This document shows positions 56,567 through 64,000 of a stretch of 64,000 nt of DNA, piece after piece. The DNA is taken from contig SWDR01000022.1 of assembly GCA_005116815.1 (NCBI GenBank), forward strand, positions 149,791 through 213,790. Direction: 5' to 3'. Positions within the stretch are counted from its first letter, which is position 1, and each line of letters begins with the position of its first letter. The position numbers were made by a program, and so were the translations under genes. Below the pieces are notes generated by a model. The model ran no database searches, was not told the DNA's origin, and was given only the letters and a program-made list of their open reading frames with translations. The DNA is from Nitrospira sp. Lineage in GTDB: Bacteria > Nitrospirota > Nitrospiria > Nitrospirales > Nitrospiraceae.

Positions 56567-56645
56567 TCAATCGGAGCGTGAAGGCTGTCCGGGCTGGCAG
56601 GGTTCGTCCCGTTGACAGGAGTCGGCAGATCGAGGACCATATCCC

Positions 56646-57659
56646 ATGCGCACGGTGATGAACCCCCCTAATCCATTTGACTCACAACACCGGGATCTCT
56701 TGGAGCCTGCGCCTCATGTCGCGCTGCAGATGTTTGAGGATGCGACCTGTGACATTCTCAGCCGGAACGACAGTCCTGATTTGCCGTTCCGATGGAGTCT
56801 CAATCCCTATCGTGGCTGTTTTCATGCGTGCGCTTATTGCTACGCCAGGCCGACACATGAGTATTGGGGATTCGGCGCCGGGACGGACTTCGAGTCCAAG
56901 ATTATTGTCAAACGTGAGGCCGCCACGTTGCTCCGCCGGACGTTCGAGAAGCCTTCCTGGAAGGGCGAATTAATTCTGTTCTCGGGGAACACCGATTGTT
57001 ATCAACCTCTGGAGGCGTCGCTGGAGCTGACGCGGGCCTGCCTAGAGGTCTGTGCTGAGTATCGGAATCCGGTCGCGATCATTACAAAAGGTGTGTTGGT
57101 GCTTCGTGATCTGGATTTGCTGCGTCGGTTGCATGAGGTTGCGTCGGTTCGTGTGTATTTCAGCATCCCATTTTCCGACGATGAGGTCGCGCGCAAGGTC
57201 GAGCCTCATGCGCCATCGAGCCGGAAACGCTTTGAGGCGATGGCAACCTTGGCGAACGCTGGCATTCCCACCGGCATCTCGCTGTCTCCACTCATTCCTG
57301 GTCTCAACGATGAGGATGTGCCTGATCTGTTGGCTCGAGCGAAACAAGCCGGGGCGGTGGAGGCGATGGCGACGTTGTTGCGTTTGTCCGGTCCTGTAGA
57401 GTCGGTGTTCTTAGAGCGTATGGAAGAGGCATTTCCCGATCGGATCACCAAGATCATGAATCGAATTCTGGAGGTGCGCGGTGGCGCAATGAGTGAGGGA
57501 GCCTTCTTTGAACGCCACCGTGGCGCAGGTCCCTATTGGGCAATGATCGAACAATTGTTTACTGTGGCCAAACGTAAAACGGGCTTTCCGGCATTGCGCG
57601 ACGAGACGGTTCCCACGACCTTTCGCAGGCCAGGGATCGAACAAATGGCCTTATTTTAG
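56646..57659 (+). CDS. radical SAM protein, PA0069/SPL-related family, 337 aa
   Basis: RGCFHACAYCYARPTHEYWG is the CxxxCxxC cluster motif with the YARPTHEY extension typical of the PA0069 subgroup, relatives of spore photoproduct lyase. LILFSGNTDCYQPLE and SISLSPLIPGLNDED-type motifs follow. Substrate unknown; the lack of spores argues against photoproduct lyase itself. It starts divergently from serS, with 133 bp between, and the rhodanese gene follows after 21 bp on the same strand. Confidence 0.9.
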   Translation: MRTVMNPPNPFDSQHRDLLEPAPHVALQMFEDATCDILSRNDSPDLPFRWSLNPYRGCFHACAYCYARPTHEYWGFGAGTDFESKIIVKREAATLLRRTFEKPSWKGELILFSGNTDCYQPLEASLELTRACLEVCAEYRNPVAIITKGVLVLRDLDLLRRLHEVASVRVYFSIPFSDDEVARKVEPHAPSSRKRFEAMATLANAGIPTGISLSPLIPGLNDEDVPDLLARAKQAGAVEAMATLLRLSGPVESVFLERMEEAFPDRITKIMNRILEVRGGAMSEGAFFERHRGAGPYWAMIEQLFTVAKRKTGFPALRDETVPTTFRRPGIEQMALF

Positions 57660-57680
57660 CAGGGGAGGGAAGAAGCGAGG

Positions 57681-58049
57681 ATGCAACATAACCCGGGCTT
57701 TCTCAAGCTAGTGGATGCGGCACGAGGGCGAGTGAAGGAATGTACGATCGAACAGGCCAAGGACAGGCTCTATCGGGGTGAGGCGCTACATTTTCTCGAT
57801 GTGCGTGAGGATCTCGAATTTGCGAAGGATCATGCGAAGGGTGCCCGGCATTTGGGGAAAGGAATTATCGAGCGCGATGTCGAAACGCTCATTCCCAATA
57901 AAGATGAGGCTATTGTGCTGTATTGCGGAGGGGGCTACCGGTCTGTCTTAGCCGCGGATGCGCTTCAGCAGATGGGCTATACGAATGTGGTATCGATGGA
58001 TGGGGGCATCAAAGCCTGGCGGGATGCGGGCTATCCGATGGAGCGTTGA
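57681..58049 (+). CDS. rhodanese-like sulfurtransferase, 122 aa
   Basis: Single rhodanese domain with the catalytic Cys in YCGGGYRSVLAA (near residue 84). Earlier HFLDVREDLEFAKDH carries the conserved D.R, and GGIKAWRDAGYP closes the fold. It could shuttle sulfane sulfur. Together with the radical SAM gene just upstream it may form a two-gene unit. GGAGGGAAGAAGCGAGG precedes the ATG. The stop overlaps the terminator stem. Confidence 0.92.
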   Translation: MQHNPGFLKLVDAARGRVKECTIEQAKDRLYRGEALHFLDVREDLEFAKDHAKGARHLGKGIIERDVETLIPNKDEAIVLYCGGGYRSVLAADALQQMGYTNVVSMDGGIKAWRDAGYPMER

Positions 58050-58078
58050 TGGGACCTCAGAGAGGCCGAGGTCCCATC
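58048..58078. terminator. bidirectional terminator, rhodanese/ompH
   Basis: GATGGGACCTC at 58048 pairs with GAGGTCCCATC ending at 58078 (11 bp perfect), followed by AATATT. It lies between convergent genes. Confidence 0.8.
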
Positions 58079-58117
58079 AATATTAGATCGCGGATTCGAG
58101 CTTGGCAGGTCGCAGGA

Positions 58118-58684
58118 CTACTTGCTGTTGGTGCGATCGAACTCTTTGATCACCTGGTCGGTGAGGTCGATGGTGTCCTTGTTGTAGATCACAATTTTGA
58201 CCGTTTGTTCGCTGCCCTTATCGACGACGATGGAAAACCCGCCTTTTTCCGCCACGGTCTGCGTGGCCGAGGCAATTTTCTTCATGTAGTCATCGACCAA
58301 CTCTTTCTGCTTGCCCTGTAACTCCTGATTAAATTCCTGCGCACGCTTCTGATAGTCCTGGATCTTTGCACGAAACTGGGTCTCTTTCTCTTTCTTTTCG
58401 GCGTCGCTGAGCTTCGCGATTTGTTCCTTGAGTGTCTTCTCGGTGTTGCGCAAATCTTCTTCATCCCGTGACAATAACTTTTGTCTGGTGGAGACATATT
58501 CCTTGAGCCCGTCCAAGGCCTTTCTGCCCGCTTTTGATTTCTCTAGAACTGACTGAGGATCGACGACACCCATTTTGAAGGCCTCGGCGGCTTGTGCCGT
58601 AGGGAGAGATCCGAGTAGCAACATGCCTGCGGCGACCAGGGGGAGGGTGATCCGCCCCAAGAGAATTCCTGTTGTATGCATCAC
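58118..58684 (-). CDS. OmpH/Skp-family periplasmic chaperone, 188 aa
   Basis: A signal peptide with cleavage near AQA-AEAF is followed by a beta strand (MGVVDPQSVLEKSKAG) and a long charged coiled coil (~residues 60-145), then a C-terminal strand (GGFSIVVDKGS). This is the Skp/OmpH architecture, a trimer that holds unfolded outer-membrane proteins. Here it stands alone, whereas skp is often beside bamA and lpxD. The region upstream has an inverted repeat belonging to the HD-GYP gene. Confidence 0.88.
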   Translation of the reverse strand: MMHTTGILLGRITLPLVAAGMLLLGSLPTAQAAEAFKMGVVDPQSVLEKSKAGRKALDGLKEYVSTRQKLLSRDEEDLRNTEKTLKEQIAKLSDAEKKEKETQFRAKIQDYQKRAQEFNQELQGKQKELVDDYMKKIASATQTVAEKGGFSIVVDKGSEQTVKIVIYNKDTIDLTDQVIKEFDRTNSK

Positions 58685-58771
58685 GCGCGCTCCTTGTTGG
58701 TGAAAACTGCGATGAGTAGAACGGCTGCGAGAATAACTGGGGGGGGAGGCGCTGTCAAGAGATCGGCGGAG

Positions 58772-58896
58772 GCAGGATATTCAAAAAGTTCGTTCAGCAA
58801 GGCCGCAGCGAGTGAAGGGGCGAGGCGTACCCATAGGGTACGTTGAGGGTCTGAACGATGCGAGAACGAAGCTGGCGGACTTTTTGAACACCCTGC
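58772..58896 (-). repeat. 3'-end inverted repeat, copy 4 (~125 bp)
   Basis: In the sense of the HD-GYP gene it runs GCAGGGTGTTCAAAAAGTCC, CCAGCTTCGTTCTCG, CTCAACGTACCC...GGGTACG, GCTGCGGCCTTGCTGAA and the complementary right arm. It starts on the last base of the HD-GYP stop codon, as copy 1 does on the radical SAM stop. Same orientation relative to the gene as in copies 1-3. Confidence 0.9.
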
Positions 58897-60470
58897 TATA
58901 CGAAGTAGCGGCTGGTATCGAACTTATACTCCGTGTTGTCGATCAAACGAATAATGTTGTGGCGGAAATCTCCGATCTCATCTTTCTCGGTGAGGTCGAT
59001 CTCCCCTCCATGCTCGACGGGGTCCCCCTGCGGATCGGTGATGATCTTGACGAATGGCCGTTCGGCATTTGCCTTGTCTACGGCTGGCTTGACCACGACG
59101 GCCAGTTCGCTTGTGTCCAACATTACCAGACTACCGATGGGGATGATACCGACACAGTTGACGAACAGTTTGAGCAGTACTGAGTCAAAGGCCTTTCCGG
59201 ACTTTGAGAACATCATGTTCAAGACTTTCGAGGGGGACATGGGCTCCCGGCGATAGACGCGGGAAGAGGTCATGGCGTCATAACAGTCTGCAATCGTGAG
59301 GATGCGACCGGTCAGTGAGACGGTCCAGGGTACCGTCAGCTTTGGATAGCCGGAAAAGTCCAGGTTCATGTGGTGTTCGAAGGAGGCCGCGGCCATGCGG
59401 CCCGGGAGATTGGTGATGCCTCTTAATTTCGAAAGCGTCAGCACCCCTTCAGTAGGGTGATTGCGCATGGCGACCCAGTCGTCATCGGTAAACTCGCCCG
59501 GTTTGTTCAGCACCTCGATAGGAATGGTGGATTTGCCCATATCATGGAACAACGCCGCGAGTCCCAGGTCGGCCAGCTCGGCTTTGGGATAGCCGGCGCG
59601 ATTAGCCAACGCAATGGACAGCAGCGACACATTGACCGAATGGTTATGGGTGTACTCATCGTGGCAGCGAAGGGTCGTCAGTCCGAGAACCGTCGCTTCG
59701 TCGTCCATCATGAGATCAACGATGTTTTGGATCGCCCGCTTCGCTTGTTTGAAGCTGACCGTTCCTCCCTCACGGACTGATTGTGTCAGTGCGCCGACTG
59801 ATCCTGCGACTTTGGCGTAGCCGTTCTTGGCGGTTGCCTTCCGCTGAATTTTGGGGTCGGTATTTTCCGTGCCGTCTGATCCCTTGATTCCACCCGTTTC
59901 GGCTCCTTCTCGGACTTTCAGCTGCCGCTGCTCTTCTAACTCGATGCCGGTGATCCCCCGCTCGGTGAATGCTTTCTGAAGGTCGTCGATGGTTGAGGTG
60001 TGCGGATCAAGGCTGACAAACAGCGCAGCAAACTCACGAAGATCTTTCGACTCTGCGGTCATGGAGAAGGTCATGCCGCCGATCTTCCACAGGTTCAAGA
60101 CGTCGATGATACTAGTGGCCACGGCCATCTGTTGGGCGTTCACCTTTAAGTGACTGTCCCCAAGAAACAAGAAGTCGTTTTGCAGTCGGAGGGTGACCGG
60201 ATGATCGTGCGCCATGGTTTTAATCAAGGTCAGCATCGTATCCACGGGTTTATCCAATGCTGAGTTGGTGCGGTCATAGATGCGGGAGCTCTTGAGCAAG
60301 ACGTTCAGCTGTGTGACCAGCTGAATGCCCAGCATGACCATTTGCTGGTCGAGAATGTCCCCGGCCTCCGATCCGCGGGCGATTTTCTGAGACAGAGACT
60401 TTTCGTGAGTGAGGATCGGCTGGGCCTGTTCGTCCGCGGCTGGGGTCTCTTTGATCTTGAAGTCACTCAC
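58896..60470 (-). CDS. HD-GYP domain phosphodiesterase, 524 aa
   Basis: Likely degrades c-di-GMP. The HD-GYP C-terminal half has the full set of ligands: HDEYTHNHSVNV, LFHDMGKSTIP, RNHPTEGV, EHHMNLDFSGYP and ILTIADCYDAMTSSRVYR. The N-terminal ~180 residues are a separate alpha/beta module (LKSSRIYDRTNSALD, LRLQNDFLFLGD, FAALFVSLDPHTS), which also starts the HEAT protein upstream. The ATG at 60470 is 16 bp after the HEAT stop, so the pair is an operon. Confidence 0.9.
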   Translation of the reverse strand: MSDFKIKETPAADEQAQPILTHEKSLSQKIARGSEAGDILDQQMVMLGIQLVTQLNVLLKSSRIYDRTNSALDKPVDTMLTLIKTMAHDHPVTLRLQNDFLFLGDSHLKVNAQQMAVATSIIDVLNLWKIGGMTFSMTAESKDLREFAALFVSLDPHTSTIDDLQKAFTERGITGIELEEQRQLKVREGAETGGIKGSDGTENTDPKIQRKATAKNGYAKVAGSVGALTQSVREGGTVSFKQAKRAIQNIVDLMMDDEATVLGLTTLRCHDEYTHNHSVNVSLLSIALANRAGYPKAELADLGLAALFHDMGKSTIPIEVLNKPGEFTDDDWVAMRNHPTEGVLTLSKLRGITNLPGRMAAASFEHHMNLDFSGYPKLTVPWTVSLTGRILTIADCYDAMTSSRVYRREPMSPSKVLNMMFSKSGKAFDSVLLKLFVNCVGIIPIGSLVMLDTSELAVVVKPAVDKANAERPFVKIITDPQGDPVEHGGEIDLTEKDEIGDFRHNIIRLIDNTEYKFDTSRYFV

Positions 60471-60486
60471 GGCAACGGCTCCTTAC

Positions 60487-62304
60487 TTATGATGCAGCCT
60501 GTTTGAGCTGCTGCTGTCGTTGAGCTTGGGCGAGTGCCGCAGTGCAGGCTTGCCGCACAGAGGCGCCACCTTTTTTCTGCCCCAACTCAAGAGCCATCAG
60601 CGCGGCCGGGCTGGCCAGTTTTCCCAATGCTTCGGCGGCGAGGGCGGCGAGCTCTTCCTTCTTCTTCCGGTTGGTCCAGGACCATTCGGTGAACAAACTT
60701 TCAAAGTAGGGGATGACCTCATCGCCACTGGTGGCGCGCATGGCCAGAAACACCGCGCGTTTTTCACTCAGGGTTCGATCCATGAAAGTGTCAGCCGAGA
60801 TGAGGGGTGACCAGGCGGAATAGGACGCCTTATATTGACCGGTCATGAGCAGCTTGAGCGCTGCGAACCGCACCGACTCCTCGGCATCGTGCATGAACGC
60901 AATCAGTTTCATGCCGTTACCGTTTGGACGGAAGATCCCGATCGCTCGGATGACCTCTTTTCTTACCTGGATATCCGGATAGCGCACCAGTTTTTCAATG
61001 GCGTCTGCAAATCGTGGATCGTTCCATTTGAGCAGGATCGTGAGCAGATTTTTCACATAGCGGGGACGGCGGTCTGTCAATCCGCGAAGCAGGTGATCCG
61101 GTTGATCCTTCGCGAGTGCCTCGAGGGCTTCGGCTGCGATCGCTTGATGGGCTGGTGTCTCCAGATTGGCTAAGAGGGTGCATAAGGCAGGGACGGCTGC
61201 CGACGTCATCGACAGCAGCACCGCCGGCAATCCTTCCGTGGTGGCGCCGGGGATCCTATTCAAATAGGCCTCGATCATCTTCATGCGTTCGGGGCGGCCA
61301 AGGCTGTCGAGCAATGCCGCTAGTTGTGTCTTCTGATCTTCGCCGAGATCCGGTCTGACCTCAGCGGTGACATGCAAGAGTCCAAGCACGCTATCCAGCA
61401 CGACCCATTTGCCTTGGGCTGTCAATGAGTCGAGGACGTTTCCCCAAAGATCGAGGAGCTTGGTCAGAATCGCCGCAGATTTTTCCGATGCCAGGATCGC
61501 GGTGAGCATGTCCAAAAGATAGGTCGTGTTATCCCTGGTGCTCTCGGCCTCGATCTCCCTTGCCAGTTCGGCTAACTCCGTTTCGGTCACGGCATAACCT
61601 ACGTGACCGGACTGGAAGCGGCTCGCCCCTCCGCCGGCTGCCCCTCCGGCCGGCTTGTCCCCCGGGGCATTGCCGCTATCGCCTCCAATCCCCTTCTCTT
61701 TTCTGGCTTTGGCCCGTTCCCGATCCAGAAGGTCTCTGAGGCTTGACTCCGGCGCCTCCATGGTTCCAGCCGTAGGGAGTGCAAAGACATCGCCACCGGT
61801 CGAAGCCTTGGCGATCTCTTCGGCTGTGACGACTGTGATGGTCGAGAGGTTCTTTGACCATAAACGAGTCACAATATCTTCATCGTTTTCTTCGCTCGGA
61901 TCGAGGCTACCCCACAGGGAGTCGAGCAAGAATGAGAGGTCTTCAGCGGGAAGTCCTTCGAGAAATGTCAGTTCCCTGATGCCGTCCGAGTAGAGCTTGA
62001 ACGCGACGCTTTCCGTACTCGAGCCCTGATCAGCGCGATAGACGACTTCCCCGTTGAAGTACAACTCAGACCGTTGCACAAGAAACGCTAATTTGGAGTA
62101 GGTGGCGAGGTGGGCCGTGAGTCCTTCGAATAATTGTTGGAAGAACTTCTGCGCCACAGGGTTTGCAGCCCCATACGTCCGGCTGGACTTCGCGGTTTTG
62201 TCCAAGAGCGTCAGGAGCCGCTTGACGGAGGATAATTCTGGGTTTGGCGGCTCTTTTATGGGTGCGATGGGTAGGGCACTGCCCTCTGTTGTGAGATCGT
62301 CCAT
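60487..62304 (-). CDS. HEAT-repeat protein with shared N-terminal module, 605 aa
   Basis: Residues ~20-140 resemble the start of the following HD-GYP protein: AKSSRTYGAANPVAQ, FLVQRSELYFNGEVVY and ELTFLEGLPAEDLSFLLDSL line up with its SSRIYDRTN, LRLQNDFLFLGD and DLREFAALF. A Gly-rich linker (about 200-225) and then helical HEAT-type repeats fill the rest (ALEALAKDQPDHLLRGLTDR, VRYPDIQVRKEVIRAIGIF). HEAT arrays bind proteins. It likely works with the HD-GYP enzyme, perhaps holding it in a complex. Confidence 0.85.
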   Translation of the reverse strand: MDDLTTEGSALPIAPIKEPPNPELSSVKRLLTLLDKTAKSSRTYGAANPVAQKFFQQLFEGLTAHLATYSKLAFLVQRSELYFNGEVVYRADQGSSTESVAFKLYSDGIRELTFLEGLPAEDLSFLLDSLWGSLDPSEENDEDIVTRLWSKNLSTITVVTAEEIAKASTGGDVFALPTAGTMEAPESSLRDLLDRERAKARKEKGIGGDSGNAPGDKPAGGAAGGGASRFQSGHVGYAVTETELAELAREIEAESTRDNTTYLLDMLTAILASEKSAAILTKLLDLWGNVLDSLTAQGKWVVLDSVLGLLHVTAEVRPDLGEDQKTQLAALLDSLGRPERMKMIEAYLNRIPGATTEGLPAVLLSMTSAAVPALCTLLANLETPAHQAIAAEALEALAKDQPDHLLRGLTDRRPRYVKNLLTILLKWNDPRFADAIEKLVRYPDIQVRKEVIRAIGIFRPNGNGMKLIAFMHDAEESVRFAALKLLMTGQYKASYSAWSPLISADTFMDRTLSEKRAVFLAMRATSGDEVIPYFESLFTEWSWTNRKKKEELAALAAEALGKLASPAALMALELGQKKGGASVRQACTAALAQAQRQQQLKQAAS

Positions 62305-62464
62305 AGTGAATAGTCGTATCCTGGAGGTGCTGAATCGTCAAGAAAATAGCCGCTCTTCACCGACTGCTCCTCCAGGAATTACTGAGGGATTCCTCCTTCT
62401 TTCTGCCACTGCACAAGGGCATTGTGAACCCCGTGGTGCGGTCGGTAGAATCCGGTTCATCGTG

Positions 62465-63100
62465 ATGAATACGTCCAGTCACATTGTCTGTTTTGGTGAC
62501 AGCCTTACGGCAGGGTTTCAGTCGCCCACTGCTGATAATCCTCAAGGAGCTGAGACGCCCTATGGGCGATTTCTTCAAGAATTGACCGGACCTTCCGTGC
62601 GCGTCTCAGTCAGCGGCATCTGTGGTGAGCTAACCGGTGAAATGGCGATGCGATTTCGCTCGGCTGTGCTGAGCCATCAACCGACACACGTGGTGATCCT
62701 CGGCGGGACGAACGATCTTGGGTGGAATGCCGCACCGGCCGACATTATGCGCAATCTCCTGAAGATGTATGAGCTGGCTGCCGCAGCGGGGATTACGCCG
62801 GTGCCGGTCACTGTGCCATCGATCAGGGTGGGAGACGATCTGCAGAGTGAAGAGGGGCGCCGGTGGTGTGCCGAGCATCTCGATCGGCGGCGCTGGCTCA
62901 ACGGGTTGATTCTTCGCTATGCCGAATCGAAGGGGCTGGCGGCCTTCGATCTCTTTACCGCCACGGCGGAATCCGAGACACAGCAGCTGGCGGCCCGGTA
63001 TTCCAACGACGGTCTGCATCTGACCACCGCTGGCTATCGGTTATTGGCGGAGCGTTTGTACAAGGAGGTATTTGCGGCAACACTGGGGAGTCTGTCGTGA
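62465..63100 (+). CDS. SGNH/GDSL hydrolase, 211 aa
   Basis: Esterase/lipase of the SGNH fold. Block I FGDSLTAGF carries the Ser, block II Gly is in SGICGELT, block III is GGTNDLGW (Asn), and block V is SNDGLHLTTAGY with Asp and His. The ATG at 62465 gives a product starting two residues before the fold; the open frame goes back to 62102, where it overlaps the opposite gene. No signal peptide, so probably cytoplasmic. Confidence 0.9.
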   Translation: MNTSSHIVCFGDSLTAGFQSPTADNPQGAETPYGRFLQELTGPSVRVSVSGICGELTGEMAMRFRSAVLSHQPTHVVILGGTNDLGWNAAPADIMRNLLKMYELAAAAGITPVPVTVPSIRVGDDLQSEEGRRWCAEHLDRRRWLNGLILRYAESKGLAAFDLFTATAESETQQLAARYSNDGLHLTTAGYRLLAERLYKEVFAATLGSLS

Positions 63101-63115
63101 CGAGCGGAGATCGTG

Positions 63116-63427
63116 ATGCGTGAGGTGACCGATCGAGACTTTGATCAGGTCGTGGAACAGGCAGGGGTGCCGGTGTTGGTGGAATTTTGGAAACCGGGCT
63201 GCGGAGGGTGTCGCGCGCTGATGCGGGAATTGGAAAAACTGGAGCCCGATGTGACCGGTAAGGTGCTGATCCTGACCATGAACGTGGAGGAGAACTTTCA
63301 GATCCCGGCGGAGCTGGAGGTTCACTCGTTACCGGTGCTCGCGTTCTATCGTCAGGGAATATTCGAGCGTTTTATCGGCGGGCTGGGGACACAAGCGGAG
63401 ATTCTTACACAGCTGCGATTGACATGA
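63116..63427 (+). CDS. thioredoxin-like protein, 103 aa
   Basis: Thioredoxin fold with KPGCGGCRAL as active site (CGGC where thioredoxin has CGPC) and the cis-Pro in VHSLPVLAFYRQG. It is cytoplasmic. Start is ATG 63116, or the GTG just before it. It follows the SGNH gene by 15 bp. CGGC motifs occur in reductant carriers of varied potential, so the partner cannot be named. Confidence 0.88.
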   Translation: MREVTDRDFDQVVEQAGVPVLVEFWKPGCGGCRALMRELEKLEPDVTGKVLILTMNVEENFQIPAELEVHSLPVLAFYRQGIFERFIGGLGTQAEILTQLRLT

Positions 63428-63436
63428 GAGAGGTCA

Positions 63437-64000
63437 CTACAACGTCCGCCAGGTCCGTCCATCCTGTTCAATGAGGCGATCGGCCTCGACCGGTCCGCTA
63501 GTGCCGGCCTGATATTCAGGCAGCCAGCGCAACCCTTGCTTCTGCCATCCTTCCAGAATCTTGGTGACCCAGGCCCAGGAGGCTTCGACGGCGTCGCGCC
63601 GCATGAACCGTGAGGCATCGCCGGCCATCACGTCGAGGAGCAACCGCTCATAGGCTTCCGGCGACGGGCGTCCGAAGACGTCGCTGTATTGAAAATCCAT
63701 TTCCACTGGGTGGGTCTGTGCGCGGGTGCCTGGCACCCTCGAGACGATGCGGAGCGAAAGCCCTTCCTCCGGCTGAATGCGCAGCGCCAGCACGTTTGGC
63801 GGTTGTCGCTGCTGTGCGTTGGTGTTGAACAGGATATGCGGGATGTCTTTGAATTGTACGGCGATCTCGCTGGCCCGGCGGGGGAGAGCTTTCCCGGTGC
63901 GCAGATAAAAGGGCACGCCGTCCCAGCGCCAGTTCTCTACGAAGCATTTGAGCGCGACAAAGGTTTCCGTTTTGGAGTCAGGATGAATGCCGTTCTCGCG
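63437..64000 (-). CDS. zwf: glucose-6-phosphate 1-dehydrogenase, C-terminal part (cut by window)
   Basis: First enzyme of the oxidative pentose phosphate path. The visible ~187 residues hold the C-terminal domain: GVPFYLRTGKALPRR, QPPNVLALRIQPEEGL, and RPSPEAYERLLLDVMAGDASRFMRRDAVEASW. The frame stays open through 64000, reading NGIHPDSKTETFVALK, so the N-terminal ~300 residues lie beyond the window. It is convergent with the thioredoxin-like gene. Confidence 0.94.
   Translation of the reverse strand, partial: RENGIHPDSKTETFVALKCFVENWRWDGVPFYLRTGKALPRRASEIAVQFKDIPHILFNTNAQQRQPPNVLALRIQPEEGLSLRIVSRVPGTRAQTHPVEMDFQYSDVFGRPSPEAYERLLLDVMAGDASRFMRRDAVEASWAWVTKILEGWQKQGLRWLPEYQAGTSGPVEADRLIEQDGRTWRTL

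Overview
The window looks like an ordinary chromosomal stretch from a Nitrospira-type bacterium (phylum Nitrospirota). It has high GC, Gram-negative envelope genes (lpxD, lptF/lptG, OmpH, a FadL-like porin), cobalamin salvage, a large non-flagellar chemosensory cluster and several radical SAM proteins. The taxonomic call is inferred from overall gene content and style, because no rRNA or single diagnostic gene is present. No phage, transposase, CRISPR array or rRNA operon was seen.

Layout. 0-11.4 kb holds small housekeeping and orphan genes: two paralogous unknown proteins, a radical SAM protein, a PhzF isomerase, a zinc-type quinone oxidoreductase, a CBS protein, MoaB, a 2Fe-2S ferredoxin, a Rieske protein, an HNH protein, a CcmI-like fragment, precorrin-2 dehydrogenase and a thiamine-binding protein. 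11.7-19.1 kb holds a lipoxygenase-like protein, a hybrid sensor kinase, a FadL-type outer-membrane protein whose last 83 residues are a nucleoside diphosphate kinase C-terminus, and a lipoprotein. 19.2-22.9 kb holds gcvH, lpd, a ComEA-like protein, tyrS and tRNA-Gly(CCC). 23-25.7 kb holds small membrane proteins, rpmB (L28), a SemiSWEET transporter and an unknown anchored protein.

25.9-30.2 kb is a cobalamin-riboswitch operon of N-truncated cbiB, cobD, cbiZ and cobQ, joined by ATGA overlaps. It is best read as cobinamide/cobamide salvage. 31.0-44.6 kb is one co-oriented chemosensory cluster: a haem-type DUF3365 protein, CheY/PilH-like, CheW, MCP, a three-Hpt CheA/PilL hybrid, two divergent CheW proteins, a receiver/coiled-coil protein, an Hpt-like protein without the phospho-histidine, an ExeA-like ATPase, and an HD-GYP protein that lacks some metal ligands and carries a second His-less Hpt-like domain. 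No cheR or cheB is present.

45.7-50.8 kb (minus strand) is a lipid A/LPS cluster of lptF, lptG, fabF, an acyl carrier protein and lpxD. It is followed by a cold-shock gene, a large TPR protein, a truncated 2-hydroxyacid dehydrogenase, a zinc-ribbon protein, tRNA-Ser(UGA) and serS. The last 7 kb holds a PA0069-type radical SAM protein, rhodanese, OmpH, an HD-GYP/HEAT pair sharing an N-terminal module, an SGNH hydrolase, a thioredoxin-like protein and the 3' part of zwf, cut by the window edge.

Two classes of non-coding structure recur. One is a ~125-bp inverted repeat present four times, plus one decayed copy, always directly at the 3' end of a gene and in the same orientation relative to it. 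The other is a set of hairpins built from short repeated units, mostly heptamers, also found mainly between genes.
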